From: Spirochaetaceae bacterium | Lineage (GTDB): Bacteria; Spirochaetota; Spirochaetia; Treponematales; Breznakiellaceae | Reading direction: 5' to 3' | NCBI GenBank assembly: GCA_031284085.1 | Contig: JAITAM010000177.1 | Span: 1 to 11,068 of the forward strand | DNA length: 11,068 nucleotides | Part shown: piece by piece, positions 4,135-10,847 of the stretch | Layout of the letters: the number at the start of each line of letters is the position of its first letter | Numbering within the stretch: the first letter of the stretch is position 1 | Notes under the pieces: model-generated | Seen by the model: only the letters and a program-made list of their open reading frames with translations | Database searches by the model: none | Told to the model about the DNA's origin: nothing | Translations under genes and position numbers: made by a program

Positions 4135-6621
4135 ATGTATAATTTTCAGGATACTAATGTGCCGCTCGAAGAACGAGTGGTGGATCTCTTGGGACAGCTT
4201 GAGCTTGAAGAAAAAATTGCCTTGCTGCCGAGTAATCAAAAGGCGGTTCCACGCCTCGATATTAAAGAGTACTTTGCAGGGGCAGAGGGAGCGCATGGCA
4301 TCGTTGACCGCAACGGTGGACAGGCAACCGTCTTTCCACAACCTTACGGGTTAAGCTGCACTTGGGACACGGATTTACTTGGCGATGTGGGGCGCGTTAT
4401 CGGAGACGAGGCTAGAGCTTACTTCGCTTTGTCGGAGCAGAAGTCCTTCTTAACGCTCTTCTTCCCCACTATAGACATGGAGCGTGATCCTCGTTGGGGA
4501 CGCAACGAAGAGGCTTACGGAGAGGACCCCTTTCTTGCCGGCAAGCTTGCCTCGTCTTTGATTCGGGGTGTTCAGGGCGCCGATCCTTTCTACGTTAGAG
4601 CGTGCGCCTCTCCCAAGCACTTTTACGCAAATAACTTTGAACGGGACCGTTCATTCACCGATTCTATTGTCAGTCCCCGTTTGAAATACGAATACTACTT
4701 GAAGGTATTTGCCTACGCCTTTGAAGAAGGCAAGGCTCTCTCGCTGATGACCGCATACAACAAGATTAACGGTGTTCCGGGGATGCTAAACCCTGAGCTA
4801 AATACCATTGTGCGGGATTTGTGGAAATGCGAAGGCTACTTTGTTACCGACGGAGCTGCGTTTCGGCTTGCGCTGACAGAGCATAAGTACGCCGAAACTT
4901 ACGCTCAAATCTTTGCGGGCGCGCTCAAGGCAGGTATAAATATGTTCCTTGACGATGTAGACCTTGTTATACCTGCCGCACATGAGGCTTTGGAACAGCA
5001 CTTGGTTAGCGAAGAGGAGATAGACAAAGCCCTCTCCCCCATGCTGCGGGTGCGCTTCCGTTTAGGCCATTTTGATAAAGATACATCAAAAAATCCCTAC
5101 GCAGGCATTACTCAAGCGATTCTTTGTTCCAAAGAACACGCGGCAGTGGCGCGGAGGGCGGCGCAGGAAGCCGTAGTCCTTCTCAAGAACGATGGGCTGC
5201 TGCCTCTCTCTCCCAAGACCAAAAAGATAGCGGTTATCGGACAGTTGGGGAATGAGAATATGCCCGACTGGTATTCGGGGAATCCTCCGTATACGGTAAC
5301 ACCTCTTGAAGGGATCAAGCGAAACTTCACGGACGCTGAGGTGATCTATGCAGACGGTTGCGATATTTGCTGTTTATACAACAAGCGGAAAAGAGCATGG
5401 GTGCGGGTGCTTCAGGATGGATCGGTTACCTTTGATGGGAACGAGAAGCATAAGGCGCTTTTTCGGCGTTCCGACTGGGGCTATGGCGGCTTTGGATTTT
5501 ACCATAGTGAGACTAAGAAGTATTTAACAACGACTGAGGAGGGAGAATGTCTTTGTAACTCGGATGCTTTGTGGGGTTGGTTTACACGGGAATTGTTTTT
5601 CTGCACGGATAACGCTTTTCTTCCGGAGCAAGCACGGGGCAATACCGATGAGCTTGGTGTTGCAGCTCGGCGGGGAGACAGTGTGTACAACAAGCCCTAT
5701 GCGCAGGGCGCGTTGGATAAGATAAATGCCTTTCTTCAGGACTTAGAGATTGTCAAAATAGCAGACGGAGCCGCGCACGCAGCACAGAGCGCTGCAGGTG
5801 CGGATGCGGTAGTGGTCGTTGTAGGAAACCATTCCTTAATCGGGGCGCGTGAATGTATTGATAGGGAAAGCCTTGCGCTTCCTGAACACATGGCGGCCTT
5901 AGTGCAAGCGGCGGCGGAACTAAACTCTCATGTTATTCTTACCATAATTTCAGGCTATCCCTATGCGCTCAAGCCTTATGAAAATCTTGCGCAGGCAATC
6001 TTGTTTACGACGCATGGTGCGCAGGAACTGGGAACCGCGATTGGAGACGTTCTTGTGGGAGCTTACAATCCGGCAGGGAGGCTCTCGCAGACATGGTACC
6101 ACGATGAAGGGGATTTGCCGGACATCAACGACTACAATATTATAAAGAACAAATGCACCTACCTTTACTGTAACAAGCCGGTGCTTTACCCGTTTGGCTA
6201 TGGGTTAAGCTACACGACCTTTAGTTACGATGGCTTGGCGGTTTCCCGCGTCGAGGGAGGCGTCCGTGTTTCTTTTACCGTTAAGAATACCGGAGAGCAG
6301 GCGGGAGAAGAGGTCGTGCAGGTTTACACCGCATTTACGAGCCAGCATAGTGCAGTTACGCAGGACGGCACGCAGGAACTTGAGCATCCCATAAAGCAAC
6401 TGTGCGGTTTTAAGCGGCTTCCCTTAGCGGAGGGAGAGGAAAAAGCTCTCTCTTTCATCGTACCGATGAAAGAGTTAAGTTTTTACCATGAAGAGTTTAA
6501 TGCACTTGTCCTTGAGAGCGGTGAATACCGCAATGCGTTTGTGCCTGAAAGCGGTGAATATCGCTTTATGGTCGGGGGAAGTTCCGCCGAGATACAGGCA
6601 TCTGAAGCGATTCTTTTATAA
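4135..6621 (+). CDS. Glycoside hydrolase family 3 (beta-glucosidase or xylosidase-like), cytoplasmic
   Basis: The product has 828 residues and no signal peptide, so it probably acts on imported oligosaccharides. The N-terminal TIM-barrel domain (about 1-330) has MERDPRWGRNEEAYGEDP (115-132), KHF (161-163) and the nucleophile motif GYFVTDGA with Asp239 (SDW in many relatives). The C-terminal alpha/beta sandwich (about 335-660) is interrupted at about 409-520 by a Cys- and aromatic-rich insert (GFYHSETKKYLTTTEEGE) that resembles a fascin or ricin-like beta-trefoil. The loop RECIDRESLALP (572-583) fits the E-x-x-D-R region that carries the acid/base Glu in several family members (here Glu573). 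A fibronectin III-like domain follows (about 700-828). An 11-residue duplication with ESGEYR at 794 and 805 lies near the end. The sugar cleaved cannot be told from sequence. Confidence 0.93.
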   Translation: MYNFQDTNVPLEERVVDLLGQLELEEKIALLPSNQKAVPRLDIKEYFAGAEGAHGIVDRNGGQATVFPQPYGLSCTWDTDLLGDVGRVIGDEARAYFALSEQKSFLTLFFPTIDMERDPRWGRNEEAYGEDPFLAGKLASSLIRGVQGADPFYVRACASPKHFYANNFERDRSFTDSIVSPRLKYEYYLKVFAYAFEEGKALSLMTAYNKINGVPGMLNPELNTIVRDLWKCEGYFVTDGAAFRLALTEHKYAETYAQIFAGALKAGINMFLDDVDLVIPAAHEALEQHLVSEEEIDKALSPMLRVRFRLGHFDKDTSKNPYAGITQAILCSKEHAAVARRAAQEAVVLLKNDGLLPLSPKTKKIAVIGQLGNENMPDWYSGNPPYTVTPLEGIKRNFTDAEVIYADGCDICCLYNKRKRAWVRVLQDGSVTFDGNEKHKALFRRSDWGYGGFGFYHSETKKYLTTTEEGECLCNSDALWGWFTRELFFCTDNAFLPEQARGNTDELGVAARRGDSVYNKPYAQGALDKINAFLQDLEIVKIADGAAHAAQSAAGADAVVVVVGNHSLIGARECIDRESLALPEHMAALVQAAAELNSHVILTIISGYPYALKPYENLAQAILFTTHGAQELGTAIGDVLVGAYNPAGRLSQTWYHDEGDLPDINDYNIIKNKCTYLYCNKPVLYPFGYGLSYTTFSYDGLAVSRVEGGVRVSFTVKNTGEQAGEEVVQVYTAFTSQHSAVTQDGTQELEHPIKQLCGFKRLPLAEGEEKALSFIVPMKELSFYHEEFNALVLESGEYRNAFVPESGEYRFMVGGSSAEIQASEAILL

Positions 6622-6629
6622 ATAAAAAA

Positions 6630-6663
6630 GGGGCGTATTCCTCGAAGCTGTGGAATACGCCCC
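6630..6663. terminator. Bidirectional intrinsic terminator between converging genes
   Basis: GGGGCGTATTCC (6630-6641) pairs perfectly with GGAATACGCCCC (6652-6663) around a 10-base loop. On the minus strand the stem is followed directly by CTTTTTTATT, an excellent terminator for the short lipoprotein gene. On the plus strand the T run comes later (6673-6678), so termination of the glycoside hydrolase message is less certain. Confidence 0.9.
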
Positions 6664-6664
6664 C

Positions 6665-6871
6665 TTAACCATTTTTTATAGTACCAAAATCAACAGACGA
6701 GTATTCAACGCTAATAATAGGATAGTCTGATAGGTTATTGATAATCAAACTTGTCCCTGTTTTGGTGGGTTCGTATGTGTCTAATGGACAGGCAGAGACA
6801 AACATGGAAAGCAAAGCAACACACAACAAACCGGCTTTCTTGGTTATAGAACCATGTTCAAGGTTTTTCAT
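6665..6871 (-). CDS. Short lipoprotein, apparently a truncated member of the neighbouring lipoprotein family
   Basis: The product has 68 residues with a lipoprotein signal peptide (about 1-27) and lipobox FVSAC; Cys28 would be lipidated. Only about 40 mature residues follow. Its segment LIINNLSDYPIISVEYSSVDFG resembles the opening of the repeated module in the gene upstream (LKVTNESSYGISDVSWKD and LSIKNQSFSDLLNVQWQG). The protein stops just where that module would continue, and a terminator follows at once. It is therefore either a truncated paralogue or a real small lipoprotein. GGGG upstream is a weak ribosome binding site. The frame is also open upstream of the ATG through 6872-6990, but no better start is visible. 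It is probably the last gene of an operon with the two lipoprotein genes upstream. Confidence 0.6.
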   Translation of the reverse strand: MKNLEHGSITKKAGLLCVALLSMFVSACPLDTYEPTKTGTSLIINNLSDYPIISVEYSSVDFGTIKNG

Positions 6872-6893
6872 AAAAGCACCCCTTTTATTAGTA

Positions 6894-6959
6894 GCGGGTC
6901 TACCACGCGCCTTAGCCGGCGGATTGGCAACGCCAGCAAAAATGCTAGTAGATCCCGCA
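6894..6959 (-). other. Inverted-repeat element between two lipoprotein genes
   Basis: On the minus strand GCGGGATCTAC (6959-6949) can pair with GTAGACCCGC (6903-6894), with one unpaired base. Inside are smaller hairpins: AGCA/TGCT and CGCC/GGCG. It lies in the 121-bp gap before the 68-residue lipoprotein gene. Read in the frame of that gene it is also open (it would give AGSTSIFAGVANPPAKARGR). It could be a structured leader, a remnant of a longer coding region, or a dispersed repeat. Confidence 0.5.
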
Positions 6960-6992
6960 ATAAGTTCCTTGCAAATCTTGATGCGCTGCCGC

Positions 6993-8483
6993 TCAGTCCG
7001 TATAGACTACCAGTATGTTGTCCAAAGATAAGTAACTATAGCCGCTGCTGCTGGAGTCTAAACCGTCCTTGGTCCATACAATCTCGTGAGACCCTGCCTC
7101 CAGGGGATATTCCTGGTATGACCAGTTGTAACTCCCCGACCATGAGGCATTTTCCGTCCCATCAATCGAGATTGTCCCTATGTTTGTATCGTCATAGGAT
7201 TTATTGGCGAACCAGAAAGAAAGTTTTCCCGTCCGTGCCAGAGTAACCGACAGGCGCAGCTTGCAGTCGGCGTTGCCGCCTAAGGCAATGGATTTACCCT
7301 TATAGGGCAGATTATAATAGATGGAAGAAGCAGTGGCGGGGGAATTGGGCAAATTGGGCAGATCCTCCTGCTTGGCGTAGTAGGAGGAGTTTTTCCGTTC
7401 CGCATATCTTTGTATTTCCCCTTCGGCATCGTCAAAAAATACCACCGTGCTTGCCATGTCCTTCAGGGTTCTGTCACTGTCCGGGTTAGCCGTGCCCACG
7501 ATCAAGGTATTGTCGGTAAAGGTAAATTCGGTGATTTTCCCTTTCGTAACGGTAACCGGTTCTTTGGTCCGAGCGGATATGGGGTTTGATTTCCGTAATT
7601 TGAAGTAGATATACACGGAACCTTCAGGCACCTCTTTCTGTACGATGTCTCCTATGGGAATAGAGTCCTCCTTGGTATTAGACGCGAAGGCAACTCCCTG
7701 CCATTGTACGTTGAGCAGGTCGCCGGAGGACTGATTTTTGATACTCAACCCCGTAACGGCAGTGAGCAATTCTTTCAAGGTTCCGGTGTTGTTCGGGTTA
7801 GCTGTATCCACGATCAAGGTATTATCGGTAAAGGTAAATTCGGTGATTTTCCCTTTTGTAACGGTAATCGGTTCTTTGGTCCGAGCGGATATGGGATTCG
7901 ATTTCCGTAATTTGAAGTAGATATACACGGAACCTTCAGACGCCTCTTTCTGTACGATGTTTCCTATGGGAATGGAGTCCTCCTTGGTATTAGACGCGAA
8001 GGCAACTCCCTGCCATTGTACGTTGAGCAGGTCGCTGAAGGACTGATTTTTGATACTCAGTCCGGCGAACAGGTTGATAGTTGACAATGCTTCGGTGTTG
8101 CTCTCATTATCGACTTCCGTCACCATGGTGCTGTTGGTAAGGGTAAAAGTAGTAGCGTAACTACTAGAGCTGGAGCGGCTCACCGTTATAATTTCTCGTG
8201 TACGGAGCTTTAGCTTTGTCATCGTGCTTCCCTCACGGACCTCACGGGTAAAGTAGAGATAATCCGAGCCCCCCGGTACATCCACCTTTTCTGAAGAATA
8301 ATAAATTTTATTATTAGGAGGATAAATATAAGAAGAAATAGAATTATCTTTCCAGCTTACATCGCTGATGCCATAGCTGGATTCGTTTGTTACTTTTAAG
8401 TAACTGTACTCTTCATCATAAGAAGAAGAACACGCTGTAAGGATAGATACCATGCAGAGAACCGCAATTAGTATTTTTTTCAT
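6993..8483 (-). CDS. Lipoprotein with tandem 104-residue repeats and a C-terminal jelly-roll-like domain
   Basis: The product has 496 residues. The signal peptide ends in the lipobox ILTAC, with Cys18 as lipid site. A first, divergent module covers about 27-136 (LKVTNESSYGISDVSW). Two nearly identical 104-residue modules follow at 141-244 and 245-343, each opening with GLSIKNQS and containing VYIYFKLRKSNPISARTKEP and the strand KITEFTFTDNTLIV. Residues of about 347-496 form a different domain (FFDDAEGE, LSFWFANKS, ISIDG, LEAGSHEIVWTKDG, LSLDNI) that resembles concanavalin-like or MAM-like jelly rolls and may bind sugar or protein. Location is probably the outer membrane or periplasmic face. 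AAAGGAG sits five bases before the ATG. It follows the 8526-9269 gene by 42 bases. Function is unknown. Confidence 0.85.
   Translation of the reverse strand: MKKILIAVLCMVSILTACSSSYDEEYSYLKVTNESSYGISDVSWKDNSISSYIYPPNNKIYYSSEKVDVPGGSDYLYFTREVREGSTMTKLKLRTREIITVSRSSSSSYATTFTLTNSTMVTEVDNESNTEALSTINLFAGLSIKNQSFSDLLNVQWQGVAFASNTKEDSIPIGNIVQKEASEGSVYIYFKLRKSNPISARTKEPITVTKGKITEFTFTDNTLIVDTANPNNTGTLKELLTAVTGLSIKNQSSGDLLNVQWQGVAFASNTKEDSIPIGDIVQKEVPEGSVYIYFKLRKSNPISARTKEPVTVTKGKITEFTFTDNTLIVGTANPDSDRTLKDMASTVVFFDDAEGEIQRYAERKNSSYYAKQEDLPNLPNSPATASSIYYNLPYKGKSIALGGNADCKLRLSVTLARTGKLSFWFANKSYDDTNIGTISIDGTENASWSGSYNWSYQEYPLEAGSHEIVWTKDGLDSSSSGYSYLSLDNILVVYTD
7455..8063 (-). repeat. Two in-frame direct repeats of 312 bp within a lipoprotein gene
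   Basis: Positions 7752-8063 and 7455-7751 encode residues 141-244 and 245-343. The offset is exactly 312 bp (104 codons); for example CTTGGTATTA begins at 7671 and at 7983. By eye the copies differ at only about one base in sixteen, which suggests a fairly recent duplication or gene conversion. A change in copy number by homologous recombination would stay in frame. Confidence 0.95.
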
Positions 8484-8488
8484 ATATA

Positions 8489-8523
8489 CTCCTTTGGGCG
8501 GAATACCACCTCCGGTATCGCCC
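8489..8523 (-). promoter_or_regulatory. Stem-loop directly before the ribosome binding site of the repeat lipoprotein
   Basis: On the minus strand GGGCG-ATACC (8523-8514) pairs with GGTAT and CGCCC (8507-8503 and 8500-8496), with two bulged bases, giving ten base pairs. The six-base loop reads GGAGGT, itself Shine-Dalgarno-like. The true site, AAAGGAG, follows at about 8495-8489, five bases before the ATG at 8483. No U run follows, so it is not a terminator. It could protect mRNA, or modulate translation between the two lipoprotein genes. Confidence 0.65.
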
Positions 8524-8525
8524 GA

Positions 8526-9269
8526 TTAAAACACAATCTTGTGTTCGCCGGTCTTAACCACCGATGCGCCGTTATAAGTAAAATCATAAATGTAACTGTT
8601 CTTCGCGGTAAAATCAGGCACCGCAGCCGACTGAAAGGTGCTGTGTACCGTGTAGCCGTGTATCGCTTTTCCTGCTCCCGCAGCGGCAAACTGATACACG
8701 CCGGTTTTTCCCGCAGGCACCGGAAGATTGCCGTTGCCGGCCTGCTTGAACGCCGTTCCCTTGTAATGAAGTTCAAACTGTATATCCGATGCGTTGAGTA
8801 TTTTGATAAAAGCCGCGGTTAATTCAAGGTTTTTTGGCTGGGGTATCTGTAGGGTGTAGGACTTGTTGGCTTCCACCACTATATTTAACTGTACATCGGG
8901 ATCGATGCTGTCTGCCCAAACCGTGCCGCTTGCCAGCTCTAAGCCGTCAACAACAGCGTACCGGTATTCAATGGAAAAGGTTGACCCGATACCGTAATTA
9001 TCACTGGGCCGCACATCGATCTTTTTTGATTGGCCGGAAGATAATTCAAGCAGCACCGGGCCTGAAAAAGCGTCCTGATGAATGATTGCATGGTAACTGG
9101 AACTATTAAAGAAGGTTATCTGTCCGACATGATGTTCAGGCTCCGGCGCGGGATCGGGCGTATCCCCGTTACTGCCGCTGCTATTGCCGGAGCCTTCCAT
9201 GCTGCTGGGACAACCGGCCATACATACCAAAAGGCAGGCTAAAAAACCGGCCGTTATAATTTTCTTCAT
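8526..9269 (-). CDS. Lipoprotein of unknown function with two N-x-S modules
   Basis: The product has 247 residues. The signal peptide ends in the lipobox CMAGC with Cys20 lipidated. A low-complexity linker rich in Ser, Gly, Asn, Pro and Glu covers about 21-47. Two beta-rich segments follow: one from ITFFNSSSYHAIIH (about 51) and one from FIKILNASDIQFELHY (about 154), each opening with an N-[AS]-S-type motif after a strand, as in the neighbouring lipoproteins. The protein is probably anchored in the outer membrane. Only a weak GGAA-type ribosome binding site precedes the ATG; three 9-bp repeats occupy that place. A terminator upstream separates it from the gene at 9369-10523, so this is probably the first gene of a three-gene lipoprotein operon. 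No enzyme motif is visible. Confidence 0.8.
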   Translation of the reverse strand: MKKIITAGFLACLLVCMAGCPSSMEGSGNSSGSNGDTPDPAPEPEHHVGQITFFNSSSYHAIIHQDAFSGPVLLELSSGQSKKIDVRPSDNYGIGSTFSIEYRYAVVDGLELASGTVWADSIDPDVQLNIVVEANKSYTLQIPQPKNLELTAAFIKILNASDIQFELHYKGTAFKQAGNGNLPVPAGKTGVYQFAAAGAGKAIHGYTVHSTFQSAAVPDFTAKNSYIYDFTYNGASVVKTGEHKIVF

Positions 9270-9272
9270 ACG

Positions 9273-9299
9273 CTGTTTCCAATGTTTCCGCTGTTTCCA
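9273..9299 (-). repeat. Three 9-bp tandem repeats just before the lipoprotein start
   Basis: The plus strand reads CTGTTTCCA, ATGTTTCCG, CTGTTTCCA, a period of nine bases with TGTTTCC conserved in all three. On the minus strand this gives GGAAACA three times, ending a few bases before the ATG at 9269, where the ribosome binding site should be. The nine-base period would not shift a reading frame but would alter leader length. Confidence 0.8.
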
Positions 9300-9320
9300 T
9301 AAACCCTGCGGGGGTGTTCA

Positions 9321-9353
9321 AAAAACCCTGCGTTTCATATCGGAACGCAAGGT
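9321..9353 (-). terminator. Intrinsic terminator of the 9369-10523 lipoprotein gene
   Basis: On the minus strand CCTTGCGTT (9353-9345) pairs with AACGCAGGG (9335-9327), with one G-U pair, around a 9-base loop. Six T residues (9326-9321) follow directly. It lies 16 bases after the stop codon at 9369 and separates that gene from the lipoprotein genes downstream. Confidence 0.9.
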
Positions 9354-9368
9354 ACACAAAAACCAATG

Positions 9369-10523
9369 CTAGAGAGACGTAATTTCGTTCTTGATGTCTC
9401 GCTTGACCCCTTCGCCGATGACCGCTGTATAACTAGCGGCATCGGGCAGGTCGCTGCCGCTGGTTCCCAAATACTTTAGGGTAACCGCATAGTCATAGCC
9501 GTTCTTAATAACCGGTGTTTCACCCTCCTCAGTTTTTACCGCAACCTTAGTCGTCCCGCCGTAAAGGGTGCAGTTAAGATTTGTTTCCTGTCCCTCATCA
9601 CGTGCTTCTATCTCAAACGTAAGGGCTTCCCCTGAGTTAATCGAATCGTATCCGTTTTGGGAAAAGTATACTTTTGAAGCTGAGGCAAACCGGCTGGACT
9701 GATTGGTAACAGTATTGGTAACGGTAACGAAGGCCACCGGGTAAATTATGTTCGCAATAATTTGATCCCATTGTAAGCCTTCATCATTGGGCAGCATTAC
9801 TGTTTGAACGCTGTTATCCGTTACCGGACGGGGAGCCACAGACACGGATTCGGCAAATGAAGTAGCCCGTATAGTGGTAACTGTTTTTGTTATGTTGCTG
9901 TAAAAAACGTAGACCGGGAAAATAGTCATATCATCCGTTGTACTGGAATAGATGGCATAATTGCTTCGCGTTGCCGGCAGATACCCGATCTTTTCTCCGT
10001 CCGGACTGTCCTTACGCAATTCCATACCGATTTTTCCGCGGTTGCCTACCTTAAAATAATAATCCCCGCTGTAGGCCGGATTGATCTCGGTACGGAATTT
10101 CCTCCCCTGTCCGTAGGTGGCCATAGCTGAATATTCGATTTTGGCCTGAGACAGGTTTGATTTGTGTTTTTCATACTCATCCTTAGATATACCCCGCAAG
10201 ATGATGTATCCACCCACCTCGAAAGCATCTACGTCATCAGAAATGTCGAAGGTCCTAGCGCTACTTGCCCGTACGCCGCCCAAAATATTGGCGCTGCTGG
10301 GCGTCTGTCCCTGAAAGAGAATCATATCCTTGAGGACGTTGTTTTGAATCGTTAGGGTACCGTTCGGCTCAGATGTCCATTGGATACCACTATCTTCATC
10401 CTTGTTTTTAGTGCCACCGCCATCATCGCCGCCACCGCCACCATCATGGCATCCGGTAAATAAAAGCGCACCGGAAACCCCCGTCACCATTAGAAATATT
10501 TTGGATAATTTGGACAACTTCAT
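9369..10523 (-). CDS. Lipoprotein of unknown function with glycine/aspartate-rich linker
   Basis: From the ATG at 10523 the product has 384 residues. The signal peptide ends in the lipobox LLFTGC with Cys25 lipidated, followed by a Gly- and Asp-rich flexible linker (HDGGGGGDDGGG, then KNKDEDSG). The rest is beta-rich: a first part begins with GTLTIQNNVLKDMILFQG and continues through GGYIILRGI, and a second part includes VTNTVTNQSSRFASASKVYF and GEALTFEIEARD. I do not recognise a named family. A start at 10529 would add two residues, but AGGAGG would then touch the start codon; from 10523 the spacing is six bases, so 10523 is preferred. The leader carries two GC-rich hairpins, and an intrinsic terminator follows the gene, so it is probably transcribed alone. 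Confidence 0.8.
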   Translation of the reverse strand: MKLSKLSKIFLMVTGVSGALLFTGCHDGGGGGDDGGGTKNKDEDSGIQWTSEPNGTLTIQNNVLKDMILFQGQTPSSANILGGVRASSARTFDISDDVDAFEVGGYIILRGISKDEYEKHKSNLSQAKIEYSAMATYGQGRKFRTEINPAYSGDYYFKVGNRGKIGMELRKDSPDGEKIGYLPATRSNYAIYSSTTDDMTIFPVYVFYSNITKTVTTIRATSFAESVSVAPRPVTDNSVQTVMLPNDEGLQWDQIIANIIYPVAFVTVTNTVTNQSSRFASASKVYFSQNGYDSINSGEALTFEIEARDEGQETNLNCTLYGGTTKVAVKTEEGETPVIKNGYDYAVTLKYLGTSGSDLPDAASYTAVIGEGVKRDIKNEITSL

Positions 10524-10529
10524 AGTCAT

Positions 10530-10535
10530 CCTCCT
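10530..10535 (-). promoter_or_regulatory. Ribosome binding site that fixes the start at 10523
   Basis: AGGAGG on the minus strand lies six bases before the ATG at 10523 and directly abuts the ATG at 10529. Normal spacing favours 10523 as the real start. Confidence 0.85.
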
Positions 10536-10542
10536 TTCTCAA

Positions 10543-10586
10543 GCGCGGGCGCTGCCCCGCGCAGATTTTATCCGCCCTACGGGCGG
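10543..10586 (-). promoter_or_regulatory. Two GC-rich hairpins in the leader of the 9369-10523 gene
   Basis: CCGCCC-TAC-GGGCGG (10572-10586) and GCGCGGG-CGCTGC-CCCGCGC (10543-10562) are perfect stems of 6 and 7 bp. The second ends only seven bases before AGGAGG. Neither is followed by a T run on the minus strand. They may form a structured leader that protects the message or tunes translation. Confidence 0.6.
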
Positions 10587-10802
10587 TCTATCAAAAAAAG
10601 AGGATTGAACACTTTGTGGATGGAACGTTCGCACATTCTCATTCATGCTACTAAGTGGGGACCTATGTTCCTTTAGTTTCCGCTCTGTAGTATACTAACA
10701 ACGCATTCAGTTGCGCCCTGCGGCCGACGACTTCCGCCAAGAATGAACGCCGGCTGCGGGGTTACCTCTTTTTGTTATAGCCTCTACTCTTTTCTGAAGC
10801 AC

Positions 10803-10817
10803 GGGCAGCGCCCGCGC
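10803..10817 (+). repeat. 15-bp inverted copy of the leader hairpin sequence
   Basis: GGGCAGCGCCCGCGC at 10803-10817 is the exact reverse complement of 10543-10557. The pair brackets about 275 bp of noncoding sequence. Each copy also lies within its own local hairpin, so this may be a small dispersed GC-rich stem-loop element in two orientations. Confidence 0.7.
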
Positions 10818-10847
10818 CTCCTCTATTCGCTGCCGTTACTTGCGCAG

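Larger units (their letters stand above)
10536..10847. other. Intergenic region of about 310 bp with hairpins and a short palindrome
   Basis: No gene is supported here. Besides the two leader hairpins it holds TAGTATACTA, a 10-bp palindrome near 10692-10702 that includes TATACT on both strands and so could be a -10 element, although no good -35 was found. It also holds a hairpin near 10799-10817, GCGCGGGC-GCT-GCCCGTGC on the minus strand, 3' of the partial gene at the right edge; only TTCAGAAAA follows it, so it is at most a weak terminator. Confidence 0.5.

Noticed and set aside
6872..6992. Integron attC-like recombination site
   Set aside because: Treponemes can carry integrons and the region has an imperfect inverted repeat, but the core motifs GTTRRRY and RYYYAAC are not present at the expected ends.
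6854..7246. 130-codon plus-strand open frame
   Set aside because: It is antisense to the ends of two lipoprotein genes, with no ribosome binding site or motif.
9181..9366. 61-codon minus-strand frame starting METAETLETAYEENYNGR
   Set aside because: It overlaps the lipoprotein signal peptide in another frame; the repeated pattern comes from the 9-bp repeats and there is no Shine-Dalgarno sequence.
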